Position numbers and translations under genes: made by a program. From positions 1 to 22,494 of the IMG/VR virus record IMGVR_UViG_3300009136_000039: a stretch of 22,494 bases of DNA; one strand, 5' to 3'. The stretch is from a virus. Positions within the stretch are counted from its first letter, which is position 1. Each line of letters begins with the position of its first letter. The notes beneath the pieces are model-generated. The model saw only the letters and a program-made list of their open reading frames with translations, did not search any database and was not told where the DNA came from. Below are positions 4,933-13,552 of the stretch, in pieces.

Positions 4933-5638
4933 TGAAATTGAAAAACCAGAACAGCCGAGTCACGATGATGTGTTGGCGGCTATAACGAGTTTTAATGACC
5001 CCACTATCATCACGAATATGTTTCGTGAACTCGGCTGGTCTTATTCGGTGGAGATTAAGGAGACGCTTGTACTCGCCAAACAGAATGCGAATCTTTCGAT
5101 TAAGTTCAAGGCTATAAAGCACTTGCGAGAACTGTTGCGGGAAGCTGCTGAGACGGCGGGATATACGGCACAGGTGTCCCAGACCATGCCGAATGTTCAA
5201 GGGGGTCACACCACGTTCCATGCCAAACGCATCACCAATATTCTGAACCCGACAAAACAAATAGAATCTTCTATTAAGGAAACTCAAAATGACAAAAAAG
5301 AAACCCGAACCGAACCCAATCGAGACCGCGATAGGGGACAGAGCCAAAGACCCGAAAGCACACGAGAAATTCACGAAAGAATACCAGACGGAGCCGATTC
5401 CCCAGGACCCATCCGAGATACCGGGCGAGCCTTCGCCCCAAGAAGTCTTGACTCTGGAGGAACTGAACCGCAGAACGGAGGAGAGACTCCAAGAGGAACC
5501 GTCCCCAGAAGTAAAAACAGCGATTCTGGAGACTCAAATTCCTTATGTTCCTCCGAAGAAGGAAATCCCTGTATCCAAACCCGCCCCCCAACCTGTGACC
5601 GAGACCTCTTCCCTGGGGTCGCCTCCGCAGAAGATTGA
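4925..5638 (+). CDS. Putative terminase small subunit-like protein; 3' third overlaps another gene
   Basis: 237 codons are open. The first 100 residues look like a real folded protein: helical segments (DVLAAITSFNDPTIITNMF; SIKFKAIKHLRELLREAAE) of the sort found in small proteins encoded upstream of large terminases. From its position and helix pattern I infer a small-terminase role, which would recognise phage DNA for packaging; this is not proven. From about residue 122 to the end the protein becomes low-complexity (R, E, P, S, D) and the DNA is shared with a second frame that starts at 5289 with its own ribosome binding site. Either both frames are used, or the true function needs only the N-terminal part and the tail is a consequence of the other gene's composition. 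Confidence 0.68.
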   Translation: MPNEIEKPEQPSHDDVLAAITSFNDPTIITNMFRELGWSYSVEIKETLVLAKQNANLSIKFKAIKHLRELLREAAETAGYTAQVSQTMPNVQGGHTTFHAKRITNILNPTKQIESSIKETQNDKKETRTEPNRDRDRGQSQRPESTREIHERIPDGADSPGPIRDTGRAFAPRSLDSGGTEPQNGGETPRGTVPRSKNSDSGDSNSLCSSEEGNPCIQTRPPTCDRDLFPGVASAED

Positions 5639-6146
5639 GGAAATAGACGAGTATTCTGACGCTGAAAAAAGTCCAACATTAGCGGGTATAGCAGAGTCGT
5701 TGGGCCGGAAAATGAACGAAGCACAAAAAGGAGTTGCTCCAACGGTTTCTGGTATTAATAAAATGATAAAAGAAAACCCCGAGATGTTCTCGCCCACCCC
5801 TGCGGAGGATGTTGAACTTACGGCCCTGAAAAAATATGTTCTGGAGGATGGGTTTGTGCTGGCCACCGTCGCCTTTCATATAGTCTCTTTGTGTGCTGAA
5901 CCCTTGACGACTCCTTCGACTACGACTTGGGATTTTGCGGACAGAGCCTCGATACCTGATATGGTCTTGGCTCTTCTGAATCAGCCCGGCTATCTTGAGG
6001 GCATCTGGCCAAGTCTAAAAATCGTGATGGGAACAAATGTTGGTAACTCGGCATGGACAGCAGGAATAGCCACCACCATAGCTTTCTTCGATGTCATCCG
6101 CACCCTCCCCGCCATTGTGGAGTTGAAAAATGAAACAAAGTCATGA
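5289..6146 (+). CDS. Pro/Glu-rich protein with C-terminal folded domain, unknown
   Basis: 285 residues. An AAGGA site lies 9 bases before the ATG. Residues 1-125 are disordered-looking and rich in P, E, K and T (EPSPQEV, PVSKPAPQPV). Residues about 130-180 are helical, and the last 100 residues form a hydrophobic domain (DGFVLATVAFHIVSLCAEPL; TAGIATTIAFFDVIRTLPAI) that may touch a membrane or bury a helix bundle. The first 350 bases overlap the preceding gene in another frame. It lies between the small-terminase candidate and the large terminase, so a packaging or head-assembly accessory role is possible, but I recognise no family. Two copies of the dispersed motif (5623-5630 and 5800-5807) fall in it, encoding PPQ and PAED. 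Confidence 0.75.
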   Translation: MTKKKPEPNPIETAIGDRAKDPKAHEKFTKEYQTEPIPQDPSEIPGEPSPQEVLTLEELNRRTEERLQEEPSPEVKTAILETQIPYVPPKKEIPVSKPAPQPVTETSSLGSPPQKIEEIDEYSDAEKSPTLAGIAESLGRKMNEAQKGVAPTVSGINKMIKENPEMFSPTPAEDVELTALKKYVLEDGFVLATVAFHIVSLCAEPLTTPSTTTWDFADRASIPDMVLALLNQPGYLEGIWPSLKIVMGTNVGNSAWTAGIATTIAFFDVIRTLPAIVELKNETKS

Positions 6147-6285
6147 GTGGGAAGATCGCTCTGTTATTGATGTGAGATGTCCTCATTGTGGAGAATGGTT
6201 TACACGAGAAGGTGTCTATCTTGAGGGGGATTCTGTACGTTGTCATTCTTGTGATGGGGAGTTTGAATTAGGACGGCAAAAATAA
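6130..6285 (+). CDS. 51-residue zinc-ribbon protein
   Basis: A short ORF (ATG 6130, TAA 6283-6285) overlaps the previous gene by 17 bases and ends directly against the terminase start. The protein contains two clean CxxC pairs, CPHCGEWF (C17/C20) and CHSCDGEF (C38/C41), 17 residues apart: a classic minimal zinc ribbon. No good Shine-Dalgarno is visible (GGAGTTG is the nearest purine run), so coupling to the upstream gene is likely. Function is unknown; protein-protein or nucleic acid contact next to the terminase is an inference. It is the third 51-to-72-residue Cys-rich protein in the window. Confidence 0.75.
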   Translation: MKQSHEWEDRSVIDVRCPHCGEWFTREGVYLEGDSVRCHSCDGEFELGRQK

Positions 6286-8133
6286 ATGTGGATTAAACGC
6301 CCTTATTCTTTATGGCCACTACCGAGAGATTATGGGGAGTTGTCGAGTGATGGGCAGAAGCAAGCGAGGCTGGCTGTACTTCATAATCAATCGACTCCTT
6401 TTGATTTGGTGGTGGCTTGGGATTTCTTCCGCAGGTGTTATTTGGCGGGTACGGGGAAGTTGTTTTATAAAAACGGTTTTGAGGAATCTCCTCCTTTCCA
6501 CTACGAAATGATTTTTGATTTGGGGGAACATGCCAGAAATTGTACTGCGGCTCCCAGAGGGAGTGCTAAGAGTACCGTTATAGGAATAGAGGCTCCTCTG
6601 CTTTTGGCCTTGACTCGTCCTCATTATGAAATGACCCTCGGATTGGCCACAGATAGATTGGTCGAGGAACGATTTGATAAATTGATACAGCAATTTGTCG
6701 AAAACGAATTAATTTTGCAGGACTTTGGGGAAATGAAACCTCCAAGAGGTCGGAAGATTTGGAACCATCATCAGTTGAGCCTGATGAATGGGGCGATTAT
6801 CAAAGGGCTTAGTGTGATGGGGAAAAAGCGGGGCGGTAGGCCGAGGTTGTTTATTCTTGACGACCCTGAGAATGACCCGGATTCTGATTCACAAGCCGCC
6901 GCTCAAGCTGTCGTGGAAAAGTTTGATATGATTTTGTTTCGCCAGATAATTCCTATGCTTGAGTCCGGTTCCTCTATTTATTGGGTGGGAACCTTAATTA
7001 ACAGACGGTCTTTTCTGTATCGTGCAGTGTCGAGTGATGACCCTCGATTTGATTTCTGGAATCGTAAAATCTTGAAAGCGATGGTGTATGATAAAGATGA
7101 TCCTAAAAAAGTGTCTGTTCTGTGGCCGGAGAAATGGTCACAAGAAGTTCTTGAGGCCAGAAAAGAAGAGATAGGGCCGTCAGCATTTTCGGCAGAATAT
7201 CTGAATGAGCCGGTCTCGGAACAAGACCGCATCTTGGTGATTGACCCCCGCAAGAATGAGTATAGTGTTGAGGGGGAATTTGATTGGTTGAATCCTCTGG
7301 CTCATACCGGCAAGATAAGGTGGACGGAACGGTATATGGAGCCTGGCCACAGGGTTTATAAAGACTATGAGAAGCCGTTCCGAGAACTTGTGTTGCCAAT
7401 GTATCGGATTCTGTTGTTTGATTACGGGAGTGGTTTGTCTCACTATAATGATTATTCCTGTATTATGGTTCTTGGATTCGATACCACAAATACTCTGTGG
7501 ATTCTGGATGTGTGGTTGGGTCGGGCCAAAGATGCAACTCTCTTGCGGTTGATATATGAGAAAGGATTGGCTTGGCGACCAAGGGTTCTTGGGATAGAGG
7601 CCGTGAGTATCCAGATGAGCTTTGCGGAGGCCGTGAAAGACTATATTGACGAGATGGAAGAAAAAGTTTCGCAGCCCTGGAGAGCGAGAGTTTTCCCAAT
7701 CACATATCCCGCCCGGGTAACCAAGAGCCAGCGAATATCTGGTACGGAATGGAGATTCCGACCAGGAAGAATAAAATTTCCGGCTCATCTCGCGGGTAAG
7801 TGGCCATTCGACCAACTCTATCAACAGACGGCGGATTTCACGCCGGATTTAGCCTTACTACCTCACGATGATGTTATTGATACCCTATCAATGTATCAAT
7901 ATGTAGTGAAGAATCGGGGAGGGAAATTTGTTAAAGAGAAAGGTAGGCCCAGTTTGCTTGAGCGTATTCGCAGAAATCTTCCCATCATCAAAGGAATTCC
8001 CCTGCTTTCGGGGGTATCTTCTCGGGAAATCACGAGTGAGATGGCAGATACCTTGAGTCAGAATGCCCGTAAATCTGCTATTGATCCAAATAACCGTCGC
8101 GTTGTACGTGGCCAGAGAAACATCGTGGGATAA
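6286..8133 (+). CDS. terL: Terminase large subunit (packaging ATPase-nuclease)
   Basis: 615 residues, usual for the family. ATPase domain: Walker A APRGSAKST at 89-97, Walker B LFILDDPE at 188-195, and a WVGTL coupling motif near 233-237. Nuclease domain (RNase H-like): LLFDYG with D379, GIEA with E438, and PHDDVIDTL with D528/D529/D532, consistent with the three acidic metal-binding positions. The protein cuts concatemeric phage DNA and pumps it into the prohead through the portal encoded two genes downstream. The ATG follows the previous stop with no gap and lacks a strong ribosome site, so translation is probably coupled. The coding strand is very G-rich and C-poor. The next small gene starts inside its stop codon (TAATG). 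Confidence 0.95.
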   Translation: MWIKRPYSLWPLPRDYGELSSDGQKQARLAVLHNQSTPFDLVVAWDFFRRCYLAGTGKLFYKNGFEESPPFHYEMIFDLGEHARNCTAAPRGSAKSTVIGIEAPLLLALTRPHYEMTLGLATDRLVEERFDKLIQQFVENELILQDFGEMKPPRGRKIWNHHQLSLMNGAIIKGLSVMGKKRGGRPRLFILDDPENDPDSDSQAAAQAVVEKFDMILFRQIIPMLESGSSIYWVGTLINRRSFLYRAVSSDDPRFDFWNRKILKAMVYDKDDPKKVSVLWPEKWSQEVLEARKEEIGPSAFSAEYLNEPVSEQDRILVIDPRKNEYSVEGEFDWLNPLAHTGKIRWTERYMEPGHRVYKDYEKPFRELVLPMYRILLFDYGSGLSHYNDYSCIMVLGFDTTNTLWILDVWLGRAKDATLLRLIYEKGLAWRPRVLGIEAVSIQMSFAEAVKDYIDEMEEKVSQPWRARVFPITYPARVTKSQRISGTEWRFRPGRIKFPAHLAGKWPFDQLYQQTADFTPDLALLPHDDVIDTLSMYQYVVKNRGGKFVKEKGRPSLLERIRRNLPIIKGIPLLSGVSSREITSEMADTLSQNARKSAIDPNNRRVVRGQRNIVG

Positions 8134-8234
8134 TGATAATATTTACAGTGAAGATTTTGGTTCTTATCTTATTTGTCGGGTATATCCTATTCAGGATAAA
8201 GGCCATTATTAAGAAACATATTGACAAAAAGTGA
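8133..8234 (+). CDS. 33-residue single-span membrane peptide
   Basis: The ATG overlaps the terminase stop by one base. The peptide has one long hydrophobic stretch (FTVKILVLILFVGYILF) followed by a basic tail (RIKAIIKKHIDKK), giving an N-out, C-in single-span membrane peptide by the positive-inside rule. The size and charge resemble tiny phage membrane proteins, but no family is recognised. Its last codons overlap the promoter at 8221. The case rests on the start-stop coupling and coherent membrane composition. Confidence 0.55.
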   Translation: MIIFTVKILVLILFVGYILFRIKAIIKKHIDKK

Positions 8235-8248
8235 GATTGTGGTATAAT
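8221..8248 (+). promoter_or_regulatory. Internal strong promoter within the head module
   Basis: Perfect TTGACA (8221-8226), a 16-bp spacer and perfect TATAAT (8243-8248). Transcription would start near 8255, just at the GAAAGGA site of the next gene. It probably lifts expression of portal, scaffold and capsid genes above that of the terminase. Confidence 0.85.
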
Positions 8249-8267
8249 AAAATCGAAAGGAAGGTGT

Positions 8268-8549
8268 ATGGATAATTTGACCTATATATTACTCGTTTTT
8301 ATCGGGATTCTTGTATTAGAATCATTTGCTCATTCAAGAACTATACTTAAACTTACCAGCCAACTTATAGAGGTTAATAAGCAACTTTTGATTGTCGTGG
8401 CCGGGAAAGACTCAAAACCTGAGACCTTAAGGGCTTTAGTGGCATCTGCTAAACCTCCGCAGGGTAAGCTCAAAGGGATTGCTGGTGGGAAGAAGAAAGA
8501 TGATAAAACCAAAAATACCGATTACATAATGGAGGTCGGAGTCCACTAA
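8268..8549 (+). CDS. Small membrane-anchored protein, 93 aa
   Basis: The start is fixed by GAAAGGA at 8255-8261. Residues about 5-20 (TYILLVFIGILVLESF) are an N-terminal membrane anchor. A short helix follows (LKLTSQLIEVNKQLLIVVAG), then a Lys/Gly-rich flexible tail (PPQGKLKGIAGGKKKDD). The PPQG is encoded by a dispersed-motif copy at 8454-8463. It sits directly downstream of its own promoter and overlaps the portal start by one base. The role is unknown; a spanin- or holin-like accessory, or a membrane-docked assembly factor, are possible. Confidence 0.72.
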   Translation: MDNLTYILLVFIGILVLESFAHSRTILKLTSQLIEVNKQLLIVVAGKDSKPETLRALVASAKPPQGKLKGIAGGKKKDDKTKNTDYIMEVGVH

Positions 8550-10567
8550 TGAGTTTCAAGTTCCAGTTGCCAAAAGATACTGCCGCTAATAAACATCAGG
8601 TTGAGCAGATTTTTCAATATCTGGTATCAGCCGGTAAGAACAAAATAAATCCTATATCGGTAAATTGGTTTATAAATCATTATTATATGCGGGGAATCAG
8701 GAATTTCTCGAATATAAACTATGCAAATGGAAGCCTGAATGCCTCTTATTTGGATGGGTCGGGGGTCTTGAAGTTTCGGTACGAGAAAATTGTTGCAAAA
8801 TATCAGGCCCAGCTTGGGAGATTGTTGTCGATAAATATGGCTCCTGCTGTATCGAGACGGGGTAGAAGTCTTGATGGCTTGAGGAAAGCGAGTACGGCTC
8901 AAGTAGTTTTGGATTCGGCATTTCCACAGGAGAAAGTTTCTAAATTAGCCCTTAGTGCTTTTCCTCCACTCCTTCATTACGGCACGATAGGATTTGGGTT
9001 GTGGGTGGAAGATGTGGATAGTATAGGGATTGAGGTTATTAATCCTTGGGAACTGATTCCGATTCCAATAGATGTATCTTCTCCGTCTGACGTGCGGGGA
9101 TTGATTCGAGTGAGGTATGTGCCCTCGGATTATGTAAAAGGTCTTTCGATAACCCCCAGTGAAAAATCAAAAACCTATAAGGGAATGGAAGATTTGAAGA
9201 TTCCTTTTGGCGATTTGCCTGCGGATGCGTCCTCTCGGTTTCAGGGGACGGCTTCTCTTACTCATTCGGGTGGGGGTTTTTATATTAGAAGTGGGCAGAG
9301 TCAAGTCGAGACCCAGTGGAAAGGTCGGCATACCAAAAAAGATAAGACACAGATGGATGTCACCTTGCTTGTCGAGGTCTGGACAGAAACAACCGATGGG
9401 TATTTGGCGGAGTATCTCGTTTTTGCCGGCTCTTACGAGAAATTAGTTCAGTTGTATCGTCACGACCACTCCGCAAGTAAATACTATATGCCGGTAAAGA
9501 TTGCACGGGATGTTGTCGTGGGTGGGTTTTATGGTCGCTCCTTTGTTGACCAACTGATTCCTTTGAACACCGAGGCAGAATATAGTCTTAGTAGCCTTTT
9601 TCAGTCGGTGGCCGAGTTTGATTTATACGGAATACAACTATGGCCTGCGTCTCTTGGAACACCCCCAGAGGCTCATCGAGGACAAGATGGAATTAAACGA
9701 TTAACATACGAACCTGACTATACGGTTCCCGACCTAAAACCAGGCCAAATGCTACCTGCATCGTTGACAAAACCCTATATAGAGGCGGCTATGATTGCTG
9801 GGAGTTTGATGGATGATGTCGCGAATCAGCCAGAAATGTTAAAGGGGGAGGCTCCTGGGCGGGTGGACTCTGCTTCAGGATTAGGCTTGTTGTATGAAAC
9901 GAGTGGTATTCCCTTGACCCCTACTGCCAAAAATGTCGCTGAGGCAGTATCAGGGGTTTATCGTTCTATGTTAGGAATCTGTCGAGATATTTGGCCTTCA
10001 TTGAAGGTTGTGGAGATTAATAATCTTGATGATTCTTTGGCCGGTATTGCTTTTGATATAGAAACTGGTTCAATTAATCTTGCCAAAAATGCTATCCCGA
10101 GTCCTGATGAAGTAAACATCAATATAGCCTCCGAGATTCCTATCTCCAAAGAACAACAGAAATTGGAGCTAAAAGAATCTCTTGATAAAGGAATTCTCAC
10201 ACTTGATGAATTTAGTTTCCAGGTTCGAGAAAAAGGTCTGGATATTCCAGTCGGAGACGAAGTCTCATGGCAGAATTACCGCCGAGCCAAACTTGAAAAT
10301 CTATCTTTATTCGGTGACGGAGAGACTCCTGGGGAAGTAACGGTTAGCGAAAGAGACATGCACATGAAACATTTGAATGTGCTTGATGCTTTTATGGCCC
10401 GTCCCGAATTTTACGCCGCATCTAAAGCCGTGAGAGATAAATTTATCGAGCATTATGAGGAACATAAAATCGTAGGCTTGGGAGTCATGCCGGAAGGAAT
10501 GCCTTCGATGGAAGATGCCGCCGAAATGGAAATGCAACCTCCGCAGGGGGAAATACCACAACAATAA
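8549..10567 (+). CDS. Portal protein
   Basis: 672 residues between terminase and scaffold/capsid, the standard place for portal. The N-terminal half has the mixed helix-strand look of portals (LLHYGTIGFGLWVEDVDSIGIEVINPWELIPIPID), a central aromatic and helical part, and QLIPLNTEAEYSLSSLFQSVAEF near residues 333-355. The C-terminal 70 residues are acidic and Met/Gln-rich, ending in a PPQGEIPQQ tail that contains the dispersed motif (10538-10547). It would form the dodecameric ring at one capsid vertex, through which DNA enters and leaves. The start overlaps the previous stop (TAATG). The assignment rests on position and length more than on a short motif. Confidence 0.82.
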   Translation: MSFKFQLPKDTAANKHQVEQIFQYLVSAGKNKINPISVNWFINHYYMRGIRNFSNINYANGSLNASYLDGSGVLKFRYEKIVAKYQAQLGRLLSINMAPAVSRRGRSLDGLRKASTAQVVLDSAFPQEKVSKLALSAFPPLLHYGTIGFGLWVEDVDSIGIEVINPWELIPIPIDVSSPSDVRGLIRVRYVPSDYVKGLSITPSEKSKTYKGMEDLKIPFGDLPADASSRFQGTASLTHSGGGFYIRSGQSQVETQWKGRHTKKDKTQMDVTLLVEVWTETTDGYLAEYLVFAGSYEKLVQLYRHDHSASKYYMPVKIARDVVVGGFYGRSFVDQLIPLNTEAEYSLSSLFQSVAEFDLYGIQLWPASLGTPPEAHRGQDGIKRLTYEPDYTVPDLKPGQMLPASLTKPYIEAAMIAGSLMDDVANQPEMLKGEAPGRVDSASGLGLLYETSGIPLTPTAKNVAEAVSGVYRSMLGICRDIWPSLKVVEINNLDDSLAGIAFDIETGSINLAKNAIPSPDEVNINIASEIPISKEQQKLELKESLDKGILTLDEFSFQVREKGLDIPVGDEVSWQNYRRAKLENLSLFGDGETPGEVTVSERDMHMKHLNVLDAFMARPEFYAASKAVRDKFIEHYEEHKIVGLGVMPEGMPSMEDAAEMEMQPPQGEIPQQ

Positions 10568-10582
10568 TCGAAAGGAAAAAAA

Positions 10583-10894
10583 ATGGAACCGGATAACTTA
10601 CAAGTAGTCGAGACAGAAGTACATGCCGCTGTAGTGCGAGCATTGGAATTATGGGGGACAACTTTTGACGACCAGAATACAGCAAATGATTTTGTTGCAT
10701 ATATCACCTATTACGTTTCAAGTGGTGCGTATGCTGGTAGAACTGAGAAATATACTTCCGAGAAATACAGAAAGCATTTAGCTAAAGCAGCAGGTTTGTG
10801 TATAGCTGCTATGTTAGCCATAGACCGAAACGGAGATTGTGCTCCTCGTCACTACGAGGGATTGCCGAACTCTGGAGCAAAAACCGACAAATAA
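10583..10894 (+). CDS. Conserved-looking small phage protein, unknown
   Basis: 103 residues, a clear GAAAGGA site and its own compact helical content: VVRALELWGTTFDDQNTANDFVAYITYYVSSGA, then KYRKHLAKAAGLCIAAMLAIDRNGDCAPRHYEGLP. The F-DQN-W/F-AYI followed by K-A-L-AA-DRNG pattern is reminiscent of small all-alpha phage proteins sometimes compared with MazG-like NTP pyrophosphatases, but the metal-binding ExxE pair is not evident, so I do not assign that function. It lies between portal and scaffold. Confidence 0.75.
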   Translation: MEPDNLQVVETEVHAAVVRALELWGTTFDDQNTANDFVAYITYYVSSGAYAGRTEKYTSEKYRKHLAKAAGLCIAAMLAIDRNGDCAPRHYEGLPNSGAKTDK

Positions 10895-10908
10895 TTGAAA
10901 GGAAAAAA

Positions 10909-11865
10909 ATGTTTGGATTAAGAACTTTATTTGGACTCACAAGAATCTTTTTTGCCGAAGATGGCGATGCCAACAATGCAAATGTCGATGGTGGAAAAAC
11001 AGGTGATGACAACAAGGCCGGAGGTGGCGGCGGGGATGATAATAAAGGCGACAACAAAGACAATAAACCAGAAACTCATACTATTAAGGTGGATGGCCAA
11101 GATGTTGCCTTGACCCTTGAGGAGTTGAAGGAACGAGCTATGCACTCGTCTGGTGCTGATAAGCGTTTTCAGGAGGCCGCCGCAGCCACAAAAGCCGCCG
11201 AGAAAGATACCCGAACAGGTGTTCTTGTAAAAACAATAAGTGAATCAGATAATCCTTCCGAGGCGGATGTTCGGGAATTGGCTGGTTTATGGGGAATTGA
11301 ACCCGCCGAGTTTTTACAAAATCTCAAGGGAGACGACTCTCCACAGAAAGGCACGAAAACCACTACTCCCGACTTCAATAAGCAGTTTCAAGAGGTAATG
11401 GGAGCCTCCCCTGCGGAGGTCAAGGCTGTTTTAGAGTTCTCACAGCAGCGACACGTCAACGATGCCCGAAAAGAAATTCGAGAAATATCGGACAAAGCGG
11501 TTGACAAAGATGAGATAATTGGTAAAATGATAATAGGTGAGGACGCGAAAGACGTTCTTGCAGAAGTTAAGAATATGGTAGCTGAGGATGTTCTACAGAA
11601 GATACAGAATGGAAAACCGTTTGGAGCCGAGTTGGTTACAGCGAGCGTACAGATGGTGCGGTCGCAGTTGACTAAACTTGGTATCCCAAAGAAGCTCAAC
11701 CAGCAACCCATCGTTTTGGGCCTGGGGCCGGGTGCAGGACTTTCATCTGAAATCCAAGCTGACGAACCAATCAAGCGAGTTCCTTCGACGAAAGATGACC
11801 AGGAGAAGAATCTTATTGCAAGGTATATGCAAAAGGCATATCAAACTGCCAAGAAAATGAAGTAG
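10909..11865 (+). CDS. Scaffold-like protein for capsid assembly
   Basis: 318 residues. I take the ATG at 10909, preceded by GAAAGGA (10897-10903); an upstream in-frame ATG at 10798 lies inside the preceding gene and lacks such a site. After a short hydrophobic N-terminus comes a very flexible Asp/Gly/Asn/Lys-rich linker (about residues 20-50), then long charged helical segments (ELKERAMHSSGADKRFQEAAAATKAAEK; DARKEIREISDKAVDKDEI). An acidic, helix-rich, low-aromatic protein directly before the major capsid gene is typical of scaffolds, which fill the prohead and leave or are cleaved. No protease motif is seen here. One dispersed-motif copy encodes SPAEV. Confidence 0.8.
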   Translation: MFGLRTLFGLTRIFFAEDGDANNANVDGGKTGDDNKAGGGGGDDNKGDNKDNKPETHTIKVDGQDVALTLEELKERAMHSSGADKRFQEAAAATKAAEKDTRTGVLVKTISESDNPSEADVRELAGLWGIEPAEFLQNLKGDDSPQKGTKTTTPDFNKQFQEVMGASPAEVKAVLEFSQQRHVNDARKEIREISDKAVDKDEIIGKMIIGEDAKDVLAEVKNMVAEDVLQKIQNGKPFGAELVTASVQMVRSQLTKLGIPKKLNQQPIVLGLGPGAGLSSEIQADEPIKRVPSTKDDQEKNLIARYMQKAYQTAKKMK

Positions 11866-11933
11866 GGATTCGTTGATTGAAGCCCTCAACTGACTGCATA
11901 TTGTGTAAATGTATTTAGTTTAGGGGTAATAAA

Positions 11934-13538
11934 ATGGCAAACGAAGCGATTGCTGCCCTCGATAATTTAGTGAGGGAAGAGCTTCCGCAGATGATTACCG
12001 AGGCAGGCCCGGAAATAGCTCCTGTGTTCGATAAGATTAAGCGGACGGCGTTGGGGGTTAAGAAACAGGAAGGTGTCGGTCGTGGCTATAAGGTAATTCA
12101 CCTTTACGAAACCGGCGTGGCTGGCATGATTGAGTCGGCTGATCCTCTTGGCCCGACTATGGAAGCCATTACCGGAACACAGACCGGAATGTTGGATGTA
12201 ACACCTGGCACCCTGACTTCTGGGTTGTCGATTTTCCCAAATGCTGTAGAATCGCCTCACATGGGTGATATTAAGCGGCAACTCACTCTTCATAAGGTCG
12301 TGGGAAACTTTAATATTCCCGCTGCCTGGAAACAGGCCGATTTGCTGAATGCCGCCCAGATTAAAAAGGTGGCACGGGATATGAAGGCTGTAGCTAAACT
12401 GAAAGCTATTTATGAGGCCGCCAGTTTCTTCTCCCATAGTGTAACAAATGAAGCTACTTTTCAGAGTCAAGTCCTTGGGAGAATCTCGGAAATAGCCCGG
12501 GTTGGTGATGCAGATTCGGAATACGGCAAAATAACTATCAATGAGGAGTATGGTCGAATCGCCAATTTCCGCCAGGGTATGCGGATTGATGTAGTCACTG
12601 ATGATACTGGTATACTCCAGAACGGTGCTGCGGGTATAGCTCCTGCTACAAATGGAGATGAAGTAAAGAACTATGAGTTTGGCGGACCGGATTATGTAAT
12701 CCTCATCATCACCAGTGTTGACTATCTCGGCAAAGCCTTTACCGTCAAGTGTATTAATTCGGTAGATGGTGGTGCGATGGATTTCGAGTGGGCGGATGGT
12801 GAAGATGCTTTTAGCCAGGAACCAGTAGCAGATGACTGGATTGTATCGGCCAAATCAACCCGTTATAATTCGGCATCTCGTCCTCAGCTTAGTTGGGGAA
12901 TCAATGACTGGATTAAATCGTCCGGTTATATTTTAGGCGGTTCTGTCGCGAATGCTGCGGCTCTTAGTTTGACGACTTATCCGCAATTTAAGTCTCAGGT
13001 TAAGGACGTGATTGGGCCTTTAACGGACGACGTGATAAATGGCTATATCGGCGGGTATCTGGATGCTTATCCGGGTGAGACCTTGGATACGGTCATTACT
13101 ACGCAGGGTGTTCAGTTGAAGTGGCTGCAACAGCCAGGTCTGCATAATAATAGGCAGAACTATGAGCGTACCGGTAAAGCCCTGAGCTTTAAGGGTGGTT
13201 GGTCTCAGATTTCCTACGAGTTCGGCGGACGAACCTATGAGTGGATTATGAGTCCGATGTGCCTGAGCAATACGTTGTACGCCATGAAGTTTGGTGGCGA
13301 CAATATCCAGAGATTTAGTCCTCCGAGAATGGGTGGAGTCGAGGCCAGTATGGGGCCGGAAATTGAATTTTTGGCTCCGCTTGGTGGGTTGGATGGTGTC
13401 TTTATGATTGCCCGCGACCCGGTCACTAATGCTCCGATGGATTTGCTGGAGAGTCCCTTCTGGTATTACAACCTCATAGCCCCCACAGATCCTCGTGCGG
13501 TAAAATTGACGTCCCTTCAGGAAGCCACTATGCTGTAA
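11934..13538 (+). CDS. Major capsid protein
   Basis: 534 residues after an AGGGG ribosome site. Its place straight after the scaffold, its large size, and its rather even, mixed alpha/beta composition with no repeats support a major capsid protein, presumably of the HK97 fold. The N-terminus (IAALDNLVREELPQMI) is a short helix, and there is no long charged delta-domain, consistent with a separate scaffold gene. Segments such as GMLDVTPGTLTSGL, NFNIPAAWKQAD and QISYEFGGRTYEWIMSP are typical of virion structural proteins. The coding strand uses codons more evenly than the neighbouring genes, as expected for high expression. A 68-bp gap without clear promoter consensus precedes it. Confidence 0.8.
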   Translation: MANEAIAALDNLVREELPQMITEAGPEIAPVFDKIKRTALGVKKQEGVGRGYKVIHLYETGVAGMIESADPLGPTMEAITGTQTGMLDVTPGTLTSGLSIFPNAVESPHMGDIKRQLTLHKVVGNFNIPAAWKQADLLNAAQIKKVARDMKAVAKLKAIYEAASFFSHSVTNEATFQSQVLGRISEIARVGDADSEYGKITINEEYGRIANFRQGMRIDVVTDDTGILQNGAAGIAPATNGDEVKNYEFGGPDYVILIITSVDYLGKAFTVKCINSVDGGAMDFEWADGEDAFSQEPVADDWIVSAKSTRYNSASRPQLSWGINDWIKSSGYILGGSVANAAALSLTTYPQFKSQVKDVIGPLTDDVINGYIGGYLDAYPGETLDTVITTQGVQLKWLQQPGLHNNRQNYERTGKALSFKGGWSQISYEFGGRTYEWIMSPMCLSNTLYAMKFGGDNIQRFSPPRMGGVEASMGPEIEFLAPLGGLDGVFMIARDPVTNAPMDLLESPFWYYNLIAPTDPRAVKLTSLQEATML

Positions 13539-13552
13539 GGACTTATGAACTG

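Noticed and set aside
5294-5300. Programmed -1 frameshift at A-AAA-AAG
   Set aside because: The slip would divert ribosomes from the second gene three codons after its start into the first gene's tail, which makes little product sense; no downstream stimulatory structure was evident.
4856-5374. 172-codon minus-strand frame
   Set aside because: It lies opposite well-supported + strand genes, has no promoter or ribosome site on the minus strand, and no minus-strand gene is supported anywhere in the window.
7180-7824. 214-codon minus-strand frame inside the large terminase
   Set aside because: It is antisense to conserved terminase nuclease motifs; its composition is not protein-like.
11866-11933. 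Promoter for the major capsid gene
   Set aside because: TTGATT at 11873-11878 with CATATT 18 bases later is a poor match, and no better pair is present; expression probably comes from the promoter at 8221.
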